From Rotaria macrura (lineage: Eukaryota > Rotifera > Eurotatoria > Philodinida > Philodinidae), in assembly GCA_900239685.1 (NCBI GenBank), contig OENT01000161.1, positions 1 through 64,000 of the forward strand: a stretch of DNA of 64,000 nucleotides. The letters run 5' to 3'. The position numbers and the translations under genes were made by a program. The notes beneath the pieces are model-generated. The model was given only the letters and a program-made list of their open reading frames with translations. It did no database searches and was not told the DNA's origin. Of the stretch, positions 1-11,727 are shown one piece after another; within the stretch, counting starts at the first letter, position 1; every line of letters starts with the position of its first letter.

Positions 1-676
1 AACAAAAACAACATGAACATTTTGAAGTCGTGATCCGAATTACCCCAGGGCACTGTATTATTGCAGGATCATTAAAGAAACTCTTGGCAGGGTAAGATCT
101 GATGCAAGATTTCTGAGACTCCAACTTTTCGTAGGACTTTCATATGATTGCATCTGCTTCACAAGATCTTAGGATCTGGTTTCTCGACCTGCAATTGTTT
201 GAATGATGTTGGGTTGAATTCCAATGTCTACCTGTAGGATCCCGATGATATCCAGTAGGATTGAGAACGGAATCGGGATACTAGGATTGCGACTGAGTCC
301 TTTTGTAGGATCTGATCGGAGTCTGTCATCTAGATCTGGTGGGATTATGTCCGAAGAATCGGATCGAATGGTTTGAGTAAGATCTGATTGGTTTCCAAGA
401 TTTGGTCTTTATCTGAATCCGGCACTATTGCTCCAAGAGCATTTGATCAATTCGGATTCCGGTGGCAGCCTATCGAATCGTATAGGTTCTGAGGGTCGTA
501 TTGAATATCCTGAATGTGATCTTAAGTGGTTGAATTTCTATGTATGTGCTTGGGCAGAAGTATTACAAGAAGATATTGCTTAGAGAATTATCAAAATGAA
601 TTGTTGTATGTGTATCGAACACGAAAACTATCATTAAATGTTTATCGACAATCAGACTCATACCAATTGTTGTTGT
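1..676. other. Noncoding, rich in GGAT/ATCC motifs
   Basis: No coding frame is visible. The stretch from about 60 to 480 is crowded with short GGATC, GGATT and ATCCGA words and resembles the MITE at 14863-15187 in composition. I could not find terminal repeats here, so it may be a decayed repeat whose left part lies outside the window. Confidence 0.4.
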
Positions 677-684
677 CGGTCGTC

Positions 685-2222
685 TAGTGGCGGCGGAGCC
701 ATTGAGACCCGCGAGGCTTGAGCCTCACCTAGCTTTTAACTGGAGAGGCTCAGCCTCACTTAATTTCGGAGTGAATATTGTTATGTTTTATTCAAAGAAT
801 ATACTATGTTAAGCACCTGACACGTTCAGATACATATTCTCACATATATCTATGTTCACGAGTCAATATTCTTGTCTGTATTCTTTCCGAAATCGTTTTC
901 TGAGGAGTAATCTGTCAAGATTCTATTTAGCATTAAAGTTCAGTCAAGGCTCTTTCTATCGATGAAAGAAAGATAGAAAGATTCTTAACAGAATAGGAAG
1001 AGGAATATCATTCTGCTGTTCTTTACGCTCTACATAAATTTCTAATACTCATTTTATCGTGGATTTGTTCACACAAAGCCAAACCGTTAATATAATGAAA
1101 TGAATAAGAAATATTCAAATGCATTCGGCTCCTATGTGTTGCAAATTAACGATAAGAATATACTAATATTTTATGATGAAATTTATTAGTTTATTTAGCT
1201 TTTTCTAAACCTATAAATGTTGAACTTGACGAAGAAGATTTGTAGTAGTGAGTAGTTGCTGAATATTTCAAAAGATTTTTTATCTTTTCTCGAAACACTG
1301 TCATTTCTCTATCAAAATTGTCAGTTTCATAACTGCCTTTGTCCACATTTTTTGTCGTGTCGTTACTTGTATCATTCTGTAATTTTTGTCATTTGTCTAA
1401 GGTATTGAAATAAAATTCACCATTGTATCACTATTTTTTCTCAGTTATATTTTTATCGTGAAAACTATTTACTGACAATAACGTTGATGACGATAAATCG
1501 TATTATAGTACACGCACTAATTCAAAAAAATAATGCAAGAATCTGATCAGATTACTCAAGAAAAAAACCCTAGACTATATTGAAAAGAGTCAGCCCAAGA
1601 CTTCAAGAATTGTAAGATTCTTAGCAGATTAGAGATTTCTTGCCTATAGTCATCGAAGATATAAAACAAAAATCTTCACAGATTTCTCAGCAAAACAAGA
1701 ATCTGGAAAGAATAGAGACAAGAATATTGACTTGTCGACGTACATAAATCATATATATATATAGCTTTTTTTCTTTCATTTTCTTCATTTGGACCTTTCT
1801 TTTTTTATGGTGTTTAGATATTTTGCCTCTTTTTCATGTTTTCTTCGCAACATGGTTAGTTTTTTCCTAGCTGGCTTATGAACACCGTGAAAAAGAGGAA
1901 ACAAAAACGGTCAACAGAGTATACTAAATCGACAGCTGATTTATCAGTGACGATCAACGATGAAAATAGTGAAGAAATTGCACATGAAGATACATCACTT
2001 ATCGTTGTCGATGATGAGCCAGAAGAACAGTTATCAAAGTATGAATTAGCCTATTGTGCCTCATCAACAGTGTACGTGTCGGCGACCGGATCCGAATCGC
2101 AATCAACATCGATGAAAGGGAAACGGTAGTCTCAAGCATCATGGTTCAAAAATTTTCCCTAGCTTACTTTATGTAATAATATTTTGAGCCTCACCTAGTT
2201 TGACGACGCACCGCCGCCCCTG
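685..2222 (+). mobile_element. Non-autonomous hAT-type DNA transposon copy, 1538 bp
   Basis: The element is bounded by a perfect 8-bp direct repeat, CGGTCGTC, at 677-684 and 2223-2230, the target-site duplication length of hAT elements. The terminal inverted repeats start TAGTGGCGGCGGAGCC on the left and, on the opposite strand at the right end, CAGGGGCGGCGGTGCG. A 15-bp subterminal direct repeat, TTGAGCCTCACCTAG, lies at 718-732 and 2184-2198. No transposase was recognised inside; the only tidy reading frame is a short one at 1878-2129. The class call rests on the duplication length and end sequence, which are seen directly; the hAT assignment is family knowledge. Confidence 0.85.
1878..2129 (+). 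CDS. Small ORF inside the hAT element, basic start and acidic middle, 83 aa
   Basis: The frame runs from an ATG to a TAG and lies wholly inside the transposon at 685-2222, close to its right end. The first 15 residues are rich in Lys and Arg (KKRKQKR), followed by a Glu/Asp-rich middle and a Ser/Thr-rich end. No domain is recognised. It could be a remnant of a transposon-encoded protein, the first exon of one, or chance. A basic cluster like this would suit nuclear import or DNA contact, but that is a guess. Confidence 0.25.
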   Translation: MNTVKKRKQKRSTEYTKSTADLSVTINDENSEEIAHEDTSLIVVDDEPEEQLSKYELAYCASSTVYVSATGSESQSTSMKGKR

Positions 2223-2230
2223 CGGTCGTC

Positions 2231-2810
2231 TAAGAAATCAATGAAAATCTTTAACAACTGAGATCTATACATCATCTAGTCTTGTTCATGAGAGTGTGTT
2301 GGTTTTCGAGTTCGTTCAAAATATTTACTATAGTGAGATCAATCTAAGAAATTTAGTCGAGATTTATTATCCGACTGCGAGTTTCATGATACATAGAGTC
2401 GTCAGGATACTGATGTTGACCAAACCAAATGACCTTTATACTTCTAATCTTTCTCTGTATGATAAATATTGTACTTGGAGTTTTTCTGTTTTGTTGAAAA
2501 TAAACAGCCTTCAATATGAAAAAGCTTTCAACCCATCGGACTTACATTGAGACCCTTATTGGTGAAAGAACTTTTACGAGAAGGATTTACAATCTTTTTT
2601 TTTCAATATGTCTTAAAATTGATGAATAATTTAAATAAAACCTCTTAATACAAGTCTGATTACACATGAGATTGACTATGTCAGGTATATGCTACAATGG
2701 AAAAAGTCTGCTTGCAAACATAGTATGAGCTTGACTGGCAGTGACGAACATTTGTAAATTGCCGTTCGTTGATGAAGAAACGAATTCTGTTGATTATCGG
2801 TTAATTTAAT
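2231..2810. other. Intergenic, nothing recognised
   Basis: An 84-codon open frame at 2296-2550 starts at a non-ATG codon, matches no family I know and has no splice support. I treat the stretch as noncoding, probably holding the 3' flank of the dehydrogenase that ends at 2811. Confidence 0.4.
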
Positions 2811-3788
2811 TTATTCCATAATTTGCTTTTCAACGCCTGCAGGAAGAATACGACTAGGATTTGTTATTTTTAAAAACCAATCAACTATGAAAGTTGGAGC
2901 TCGAGAAAGAGGAAAGAGTAGTAAGCCAGATTGCCAGCCGGGTCGATAGCGTATATGAGGTGTCGAACTCAGAACAGCATGTCGAAGAGCACGTACTACT
3001 TTGCTTGGATCTTCGGCGTGTTGAATAAAAACATTGTTGCTGGCCTGATCAAGCTGTTCTTTCCAATATTCTTGTCCCCAACGGTCTCTGATATCGACTG
3101 GTACGTTATTCCATAATTCAATGATATTTTTGTCTATATTTTCGATAATCGGTGTTCGCATGCAACCAGGTTCAATTAAACTAACAAACAAACGCCATGG
3201 ATGCATTTCACGCCGAAGACAATCCGAAAAAGATTCCAAAGCAAATTTTGAAGCAGCATAAGCCGACATATTAGGTCCTGCAAAATAGCCCGCCACTGAA
3301 GATATATTTACAACACGTGATTCTCGTTTGGAAATCAATAGCGGCAGGAAAGTCTTCGTCATCATGACGTGCCCAAAAAAGTTCACCTCCATGACATCGC
3401 GTAAAAATTGCATAGACATCCAGTCGATGAATGACGTCTTACCCACGCCGGCATTATTGACGAGAGCATGAAGGACCTTGGTTTTACTCTGGACAAGAGT
3501 AAAGATCGTATCTATATCTTCCTGTTTAGTAATATCCAAAGGAAATACCGTGGCTCGTGACGACAGTTTCTGGCTTAGTTTGATTTGATTATTTGAATTG
3601 TAAACACCGGCAAGAACATGAAATCCATCTTGATCTAGTTGAATAGCCAATTGATACCCGAATCCAGTATCACAACCACTAATTAAAACATATTTACCAG
3701 TAGAATCAATATTTGATGATGGAAAAAAATGTCTATATGTTTGATAAATAATATAAAAGCCGAAGATCAAACCAAGAATCCAAAACAT
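2811..3788 (-). CDS. Membrane-anchored short-chain dehydrogenase, SDR9C (retinol / 17-beta-hydroxysteroid dehydrogenase-like)
   Basis: An intronless gene of 325 residues when read from the ATG at 3788. An N-terminal hydrophobic anchor (MFWILGLIFGFYIIY) is followed by the NAD(P)-binding motif SGCDTGFG, the NNAG motif, a Ser in NISSVAGY, and the catalytic YAASK pair. These are the marks of the SDR9C group, which includes RDH16, 17-beta-HSD6 and 3-hydroxybutyrate dehydrogenase. Members oxidise or reduce retinoids or steroids at the ER membrane; the substrate here cannot be told. The frame is open back to an ATG at 3875, but that would put 29 unrelated residues before the usual start, and a good splice acceptor (ATTGTAG) lies between the two ATGs. 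The start at 3788 gives the family's usual length of about 317-330 residues. Confidence 0.9.
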   Translation of the reverse strand: MFWILGLIFGFYIIYQTYRHFFPSSNIDSTGKYVLISGCDTGFGYQLAIQLDQDGFHVLAGVYNSNNQIKLSQKLSSRATVFPLDITKQEDIDTIFTLVQSKTKVLHALVNNAGVGKTSFIDWMSMQFLRDVMEVNFFGHVMMTKTFLPLLISKRESRVVNISSVAGYFAGPNMSAYAASKFALESFSDCLRREMHPWRLFVSLIEPGCMRTPIIENIDKNIIELWNNVPVDIRDRWGQEYWKEQLDQASNNVFIQHAEDPSKVVRALRHAVLSSTPHIRYRPGWQSGLLLFPLSRAPTFIVDWFLKITNPSRILPAGVEKQIME

Positions 3789-3875
3789 TTTTTTCGATGA
3801 ATGAAGCTTTATCAAGAACAAATATCTACAATGATTCATCAATGTGCGGCATGACATGAATTGTCCTCGGTGCAT

Positions 3876-4676
3876 CTCAATTTGATTATGTTATGTGCAT
3901 ATCCACTTTCAACTGCGTAGATGTCGCAGAAAGCGATATAGTAAGACTCGATAAACTCTATGTGCATACTCGTACCGCCTTGTTCTTTACTTGGTGAGAG
4001 ATGAGATCAATGTGATGAGTCAGATTCATTTTTCGTATAACTATTAGCAGCAATCAAGAATGAATACATGCTGATTGGGATTGGTTTCAATACTTGTTCG
4101 CTCAAGTGCACCAGAGAATAATTTAACACACAAACACGTATGCTACTATAGAGGGTTTCAGAAACGTACATACACATGAACAGCATTAACTGTGTAAGCA
4201 TTCACCATCCTTCGAAATTCATTAATCTAATGATCAAAAGAATATTTTTGTTGTGAGAAATAAGTTCTCATAACAAGACTATCATGTCATTATCATCGCT
4301 TATATTAGCCACACTACGAGTACTCACATAGTGTAATCAATGTGATTGGATTGTATGGTTTAATGCTTGCAGTGTGATCATAAGTAGACATGAAATTATA
4401 TTGGCAACTGTATGAATACATGTCATAGAAATATATATATATATAATTTTATGGTATGGAATGAAAAATATCAATGACAGAAATTTCATTTGGAAGCTGT
4501 CGAGAGGAATTTATTAGTAAAATATAATGATTGGGAAAACGTATCCATTATTCAAAAACTCGATATCGTAACTTCATTTATTGAAATATTTCTCAAATAA
4601 AAATCATTAACATAGAAGAAATAATTAATTAAGTTTTTGTTTCTATCTGCATTTTTTAAAGTTAATTTTAAATAAA
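3876..4676. other. Intergenic, nothing recognised
   Basis: No convincing gene. It contains an AT dinucleotide run near 4433-4447. Short open frames here have no recognisable composition or splice context. Confidence 0.4.
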
Positions 4677-5041
4677 CTAGTTGCTTTCCGTACTGTAAGT
4701 GTTTCGAATATTTAAAACAGCATCTTGTAATAATGGTTGTAATCCTTGAAAAATATTTTGATAATGTGTTCTCCATATGGTCAAGACTTCTGTGTATTTT
4801 GACACTAACTCTTCAACTCGTTGCTGAGTATCGGCATCGGAAGGAGAACCAAGTTGTTTAAAAAATACTGCTAATTTCGGTTTGAGTATTCTTTCAATAT
4901 TTTGTGTATGTGTTAATTGCCATGTTACGGAATTATCATAATCAGTGAGAAAATTTTGAACCAACTGAAGATCTGCATCGTCAAGAGTAACTAAACGTCT
5001 TGAACTTTCCTTGGCGGCTGTTGTTGTTTTTTCTACAGAAA
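4677..5041 (-). CDS. Terminal exon of an unidentified protein, about 121 aa
   Basis: The frame is open for about 121 codons to a stop at 4677. Its upstream edge carries a strong acceptor (a run of T then CTGTAG) at 5042-5060, so this looks like a last exon rather than a whole gene. The peptide is soluble and predicted mostly helical, with a Leu- and Gln-rich pattern (for example LVQNFLTDY and RVEELVSKYTEVL). I recognise no domain. The acceptor needs a preceding exon ending one base into a codon. The EF-hand gene upstream ends in a different phase, so this is probably not its last exon. No upstream exon could be fixed between 5060 and 6080. Confidence 0.4.
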
Positions 5042-5175
5042 AAAAGAACAAAAAAGATGATCACATAACGTTGCTCTCTCATCGGAGAATCGAAACATGT
5101 CATTAGACGAACAGTAGTGTATATGAGTTGTATACGATAGAATAACAAGAAAAAGTAAAATATAGTGATCAACAA

Positions 5176-6081
5176 TTATATAAATCAATTAATACAAATT
5201 TCAGAAAAAAATGTATAACTTTAACCTCAATTGATTAGAATAGCTAGCTTATGATATTTCGGATGACCAGTATATTATATTTAAAAAATATTACAGTTGC
5301 TAATAGCAACCATAAAAGCGAAAAATAGTGTACACGTATTCAGATACGATGTGTACAACATTTTTATACGACAGGACGAATGAGTGTGTGGTCGCAGAGC
5401 AGAAGAACAGTCATCTACACATCTTGTTTAACAAGTTGTATTCTAATTTCAGTACGCTTAGCTCTATATTTTAACATGTTGGGTTTGAACTTTAATCTAG
5501 TTATTCTTTTTCGGCAAATATACAATCTCTAAGTCGTAAGAAAAACAAGTTTTGGTTTTATATAAATTTTCTCAACTCCGCAAAAGGTTTTCACCGTAAC
5601 TTTCAGGACTCTCATTTTCAAGCAATTGCAAATAAAATATGAACGTTTGTAGTTAAGAAAAAAAACAAATCTTTCCAGTTTAATGCATCTTGTTTTCATT
5701 CAAGATGAAAGGCGGCATGAATGATTGCATTCAACTTTGGACTATAATTCACCACATTGCTGCTTTTTTTGGTTTATGATACAGTCTAAGCAAATATAAA
5801 CTTAGTTGTAGTACTAACTGTCGAGATGAACTATCATTCATCACTTCTTTTGGAATATGCTATAGTACCCGTGAGCACTCGCATCATGAAAAGCCTTGTA
5901 GTATGCGATCAAGATGATACTTATAGACTTGCTTTCAACGAAATCCAGATGAAAAAACAACTATTGACTTTCAATGCAACTTACTGAGTTCGACTGGTAG
6001 AAATCCAACGCACATGTCATAGTTTGATTTTAGGCTAAAGTAAGTAATATTCTAAAGAACTACTGATACATATACTACTAA
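5176..6081. other. Intergenic or intronic, nothing recognised
   Basis: No open frame of note on either strand. It may contain the missing upstream exons of the terminal exon at 4677-5041 or the 3' UTR of the gene ending at 6082. Confidence 0.35.
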
Positions 6082-8513
6082 TTACCGATTAATGAATTCT
6101 TCTTTGGTTATTTTTTCATCTTTGTCTCTATTACCAAATTTCATGATTGTCTTAGTAATTAAAGATGTCGAACTTGAATCAATGCCTTTCAATTCGGCTA
6201 CGGCTTCGAGAAGTTGAAGTAATTCGTCGCTACTGACTTGATCTTGACCTTGGTAGATACACATTTGAAATGTCTTTTAAGAAAAATCGATAATATCAAT
6301 TGAAAATAGAAAACTTCATATCAATAAGGAATCTATATGTACATACAAGTCCAAGTTGATGTTCAATATCACCAGGTAAAGTTAAAGACATGGCTGACAT
6401 ATATTCGTCGAAACTGAGAGTTCCACTATTATTTTTATCGAATACTCGAAATGCATAGTTACAGTAGCGTCTTGATTCACCTCTAAATAGAAAATTGAAT
6501 GATTATATCACAATGAAAACGATAGTGCCGTTGAAGTATAACTCACTGAGGAAAAAGTTGCTGAAATTCATTGCAAAAGTCTTCTTCATTGATTTCACCA
6601 GCTGGACTAAACGATTAGAATACAAATTATGAATAGTATCAAATAATGAGCGAGAGATATGTGACATCGTACTGTGTAGTAATAAATGTTTTGTGCCACG
6701 TTTCAATATCTTTATTTGATATGGTTGATAGTTTGTTTTCTGTTCGAATAACTCGCATTTGATCAACAGATATTGTGACTACAAGAGAAAAGAGACGATT
6801 ATGTAGGATAGAGATGCAGGATTAGAGTTTTTTTTGAACTGTAATTAACTAAGCTGAGCTCAGTGAGAAGTGAAATTTAATTCAAAGAAAAAATAATTAG
6901 GCCTACCTAATGATGTACGATAGTAATCTTTAGATTTAATAGCTCCGTGACATGCATGATAGATGACACATGTATCAGGCTTGTCACTTGTATTAACGAG
7001 AAAATCATGATCAATAACTCGAAACATTGATTGTTTTGTTTCCCTTTTTACTTGACACTTGTAAACGTTACTAAAAGCTCGGATTTGTTTGTACCAGTTT
7101 TGTTCATCATTTTCTTTCCATTGATTTGAAATATGTAATAGATAAATATCACAATCATAATGACGATTGATAAAACCATGAATGGTTGTATCTTTAGGAA
7201 ATAAAAGATTTGAATCTTGTTCTATTGTTTCTGTATTTTCTCCTCGCGCTTCATATAAACGTTGACAAATTTCATTCAATGCTTCTATCTTAACATCATT
7301 GCGCGAATTTTCTTTCAAATATTTTCTCACTGACGTGACCGAACATGGATTATTGTTTTCAAACTTATCTAATAATTCGGCCAATTGCTTATCTGCAGTT
7401 TCACCACGACGAATTTGCTCAAGCTGTATTGAAAGTTGACGCAATGTATCTATTTGTGTTGCCCTCAGTTCTGCTTGCTTCATAATAATAGCTTCGATCC
7501 AGTCCGAGGAAAGCCAATTTTTCCATGGTGTTACTTTATCTAGGAAATCATTGATCATTCTTTTGCCTCGAAACAACTGTTCAAAAATATCTTCAAGACG
7601 ATTCATTAAATGAATAGATATGTCATTGATCGTTCTAAACAGTGTAAGAATTTAAAACACATCGTTCGAATTCTTTTTTTTTAAATCAAATATACGTTGA
7701 ATGAACTCACCGTTGAATGATTAATTCGTGTTTGAAAATGTCGGCCATTCTTTTCAACGGATACAATTCGAATTCGAGTTGTTGTCCTTTTCCATCATTT
7801 AATTTTTCTAATTCAGACGGAACTTTTCTGAAAATATTAAATACATCCTCGACCGTATGCGGAACATCTTCTATTAGAACATCACCAGAAAAACTGATTT
7901 TCAATGAACGAAACTTTGAATTTGATTGATCAGTACGTTCTAATTTTGCTTCACCACTAAGATTGACCGTTGGCTTTTTCAAATATGCTGATAAGAGACC
8001 TTGAATTTCTTCGGCTGCCTCTGACGTAGCCAAAGTTTCTTCGAACGTTGCCGCAACATTGGCACCCCAAGTGATTCCAATAACACAATGAGTTGCATTT
8101 GGATTTTCCAATGCATCCGACGAAAAGAATTGGCATAGATCAGCCATACTAATATGCAAATGTTGCTTTTTTGTCTTCATATGAAGAATATGTGTTACTC
8201 GAACTGTTCGACTATTCACTTTTGTTTGATTTAAGTATTTAGCTGAACCTTCGATATTAACTAGGCCAGCCATTAGACTTATTTTCATCGAACCATCAAT
8301 GCTGAGTTTATTGAATGTGTCTTTTTGAGACTCATTTTCATCAACGATGTAAGTCGTATAAGCGCAATCATTTGTTGAAATATACGATGATGGCAATTCT
8401 CGGTTGAATAAATTTCTTCCTTCGAAACGATCAGTACGAATATCATACAAACTCCCTAAAAATCCCTGTCGTCCAATTGCTTGCCGGCTGATTGTTTCAT
8501 TATTTCCACTCAT
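6082..8513 (-). CDS. Stonustoxin/MACPF-like protein fused to a neuronal-calcium-sensor EF-hand module (six exons, 674 aa)
   Basis: Exons read on the minus strand: 8513-7711, 7634-6907, 6778-6673, 6606-6547, 6482-6347 and 6273-6082. All have GT-AG borders and the phases agree throughout. The first exon resembles the N-terminal MACPF-like domain of the SNTX/neoverrucotoxin family (motif FLGSLYDIRTD near residue 18). Exon 2 continues with a long helical part and a region that fits the thioredoxin-like part of that family. From about residue 512 onward the protein turns into a neuronal-calcium-sensor-type domain: a degenerate first EF-hand ending in FPQG, a canonical loop DKNNSGTLSFDE, a third loop that lacks acidic ligands, and a fourth that starts with Asn. 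SNTX-family proteins occur in many animals and most are not venom components; nothing here shows toxicity. A stop follows FINR, where the sensor family usually has some 15 more residues; the last codons also form a possible donor (CG then GTAATT), so one more exon cannot be excluded. Confidence 0.8.
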
Positions 8514-11500
8514 CCTTCAACTAATGGTTAAAAAGTAATTATCAGTAAAAATGCTAACTATCTGAAACAGAAAGGAAAGAATACAGCTGAATATCATTAC
8601 ATGGACTTTGACGTACGAAAATCTACATCCATTAAAATGATCGCTTCATATTAAACTTGCAGAAAAATTAGTATTTTTGCTAGTGAAAAGTTGTTCTAGT
8701 TTTTTAATTGAAAAAAGGGACAATACGATTTTATAAAAGAAGACTACTCTATCACAAAATTGAATAAGAATTTATTCATTGAACCTAAGTTATCGATCTA
8801 TATACATCGTTGTTAATAGTTTTGCACATGCATCGAATGAGCAAACAATCAAAATATTCGAAAGACTTTGAAAGTGCAACCGCTTACTGAGCTAGCCTTC
8901 ACACTTAAGAACCTACGAGCAAGTTAACTCTATCATTTGTCGTTGATGTTATTGGTAAATTATTGTCTTCTAATTATAATTTCTTCATTATTTAAGTTGT
9001 AACTTGCTCCCTTATCGGATCAGAAGTGTCTGCAGAGTTTTCCAATGATGTTTTCACTTATTCTTACAATATTGGGGAAACTGATTAATATAGACTAGGT
9101 TCGGTATTGTCGAATTTTAAATGGTTCGTAAAAAATAATATCGAGTGAAGGAAACAAAACAAATCGATTCCCTTTAAAACGACATAGTAACATTGAGGCC
9201 ACATGAATATGTGATGCAGATTTAAATTACGACCATCGAACAAGATCTCACTCAAGATGTAAGCATGTTGCTCAATTCTGTTGTATACATTTTATCATCA
9301 AATACGGTGCTTAGATGATTCATACTAGACCTTTCACTTCGATCAAATCATCGTCTTTCAATCCTATGCATGATTCATGAACGATGATCTAAGGAAACCA
9401 TACTATCATGCTAGACTTCAGATAAACTTTCAACTGAACCGAATGAAAAGCTGCCTATCAAACCGTTGCAATTGATATAATGAGATGAGGTTTGATCTTA
9501 TGTATGTTATCGTTCTAAACGCTATCTCTTGAATTAGTAAAGAGTTTTTTTAATGTAAATGTACTCGCTCATTAACTTTCGAACTCGTACTAATATACAT
9601 TTATAAGTTATTTTATATCTGCAAATTCGCAATCAGAAAAAATTAAATGAGATGTTTACCATGATATCGATAGAAAATTTTAATTTTAGCCAATATGAGC
9701 ATGGCATGGAATAAGTGAATCCCGGAATATTCACCTGAATTTACATGTCAGAGTCCGATTGCTCAAGATGTTCAATTTAATCAAGTTATTTACAGGGTTT
9801 TCCAAAAGCTCACCGAAATACGAAATTTAAATATCACCACCAGTCTTTAATCAGATAGGCTGAGTTTTTCCTTTGCGATAGAAGGAAATTTGAAGTTTCT
9901 ATCGTGAGAAAATTGCGTTAATAGATACTACTTTGAAACATCCCTTTTGATTTCAATATCCAATTTTAACCACTATCAATTTCTTAAACATGCATTTTAG
10001 AGAGAAACATCTCCAGACATTAATTTTGACCTAAAACTTTGACAAAAGTTTCAAGTAAAAATTCGAACCTGAAGTTTTTTTTCAAAACATGAGGGCCACA
10101 GAAGCAGTAATCTATCAAAACTTCAAAATCTCAGCAAAAACTACTCAAGAGCATAGAGTCTTTGCAGGTCTTTAAATTCCAGGGGTCCTTGAAGAATTGA
10201 AAATCTATGGCATCAAAAGTTTCTAATCATCATATGAGCTCGAAAATGTTTTATCATCTGAGGGAGTCTCTCTTGCGATGAAGACATGCAGAATTCCTAC
10301 CAAGTAGAACTCAGAACTCTGTACACTTGTCCCGCAAGCAACAATAATATACTGATTCATCTCTACCTATCAATCTGATAGTATAATTCTATCACTACTG
10401 ATTGAAGTCTAATTCTGGCTACACAAACAACTGTCAAAATCTCAACAAGAAAACGAATTCTACTAAAGAATTTAAAACAGAATTCTGTTCGTTAAGGCGA
10501 GAAGACAAACGTTGAATACGTATACTAGATAAGCATATCTCGGAATTATAAATACAGAATTTGAAGAAGAATATAAATAAACTGGAACAAATTTCTAGTA
10601 TTCAATGAACAACAATATTTATATACATTTACCTCGATGACATAAAATTCGACAGAATTCTGCAACTACTGTTGAAATGTCAAATATTCTAACAAGATAC
10701 TGTGAATTTCATGAGATTCGTTCATGTCTTCTTTCTGTTTGAAATGAAACAACCTTGAATGGCATCTTTAAAAAATATAAAACTGAAGTGCGACGAAGTC
10801 TTGATTGACTCGACGAAGCAGTTTACATACGTATGTGATTTCTCATAAAATCAGCCTAGTATCAACTTCAATTATACTTTTACAGATTCTAATAAATCCT
10901 ATGGCAAATAAGAAAAGTTTATTGGATGAATTCAAAGTTTCGCAACGGTTGGCATCTTAGGTTTTGAGCTGCAAAAATCTCTAATATATTTCCACTAATT
11001 CTTGAAAGTCCTCTAATAGTGCTGCACAATAAAGGTACAAAGCAGTTTATCTGATTGTCTTATTTATCATACAAAAAAACTTACCTAAAAATGAATTCTT
11101 TTCTCTCATCGGTGCCTATTTTATACTGGGAGGGGAAAAAATGTCAACAATAGAAAAAAAGAAAAGAACTCTAGAATTACGACAGCTGATATGAGGCACT
11201 GACTTTCTTCCCTATTTTTATTCTACTCTGGAGAAAACAAAGCATCCAAAACGATATTGATCTTGCTTTTTTTCCTCTCCATTTTCTTCTCTAGCTTAAT
11301 TTATTTTATCGTGACATGATTAAAATGTTGATTGAGTCAAAAAGAATGAAGTTTATTGTGTGATCGTATAATCAGTTTATCATCTGCTCTACTAACGATT
11401 ACTTTCGAAAGAGAGAACGATAATCAAAATAAAACTAACAACGATTTCTATTCCTTGTCGTAGAATTTGTGCCTTAGTCAAGTTTGTACAATCCTCGAAA

Positions 11501-11727
11501 TAAATTGGTGCGAGAGGTGAAATGCGAAGAAAATGTGTACATCAAGCGACGAAAAATAGCAAAAGCGAAAATAGGCAAAGATGTTTTTCTTCAGTTTTCT
11601 CGTCTTAACAGGTATGCTTGTGTATTCTACAACATCTTCATTTAAATAAAAACGGAACTAGAGAACAAATACAATAGTATTAGATTCTGCATGAAAAACA
11701 TGAAGCATTGCCGCATAGTATGAGATT
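8514..11727. other. Intergenic, nothing recognised
   Basis: More than 3 kb with no gene I can support on either strand. The part from about 10240 to 10700 has many GAATTCTG-like words that recur at 15460-15545, which suggests an old dispersed repeat, but no borders could be fixed. Confidence 0.4.

Noticed and set aside
3789..3875. Longer start for the dehydrogenase, adding 29 residues.
   Set aside because: The extra residues are unlike the family and are interrupted by a good splice acceptor; the ATG at 3788 gives the normal N-terminal anchor.
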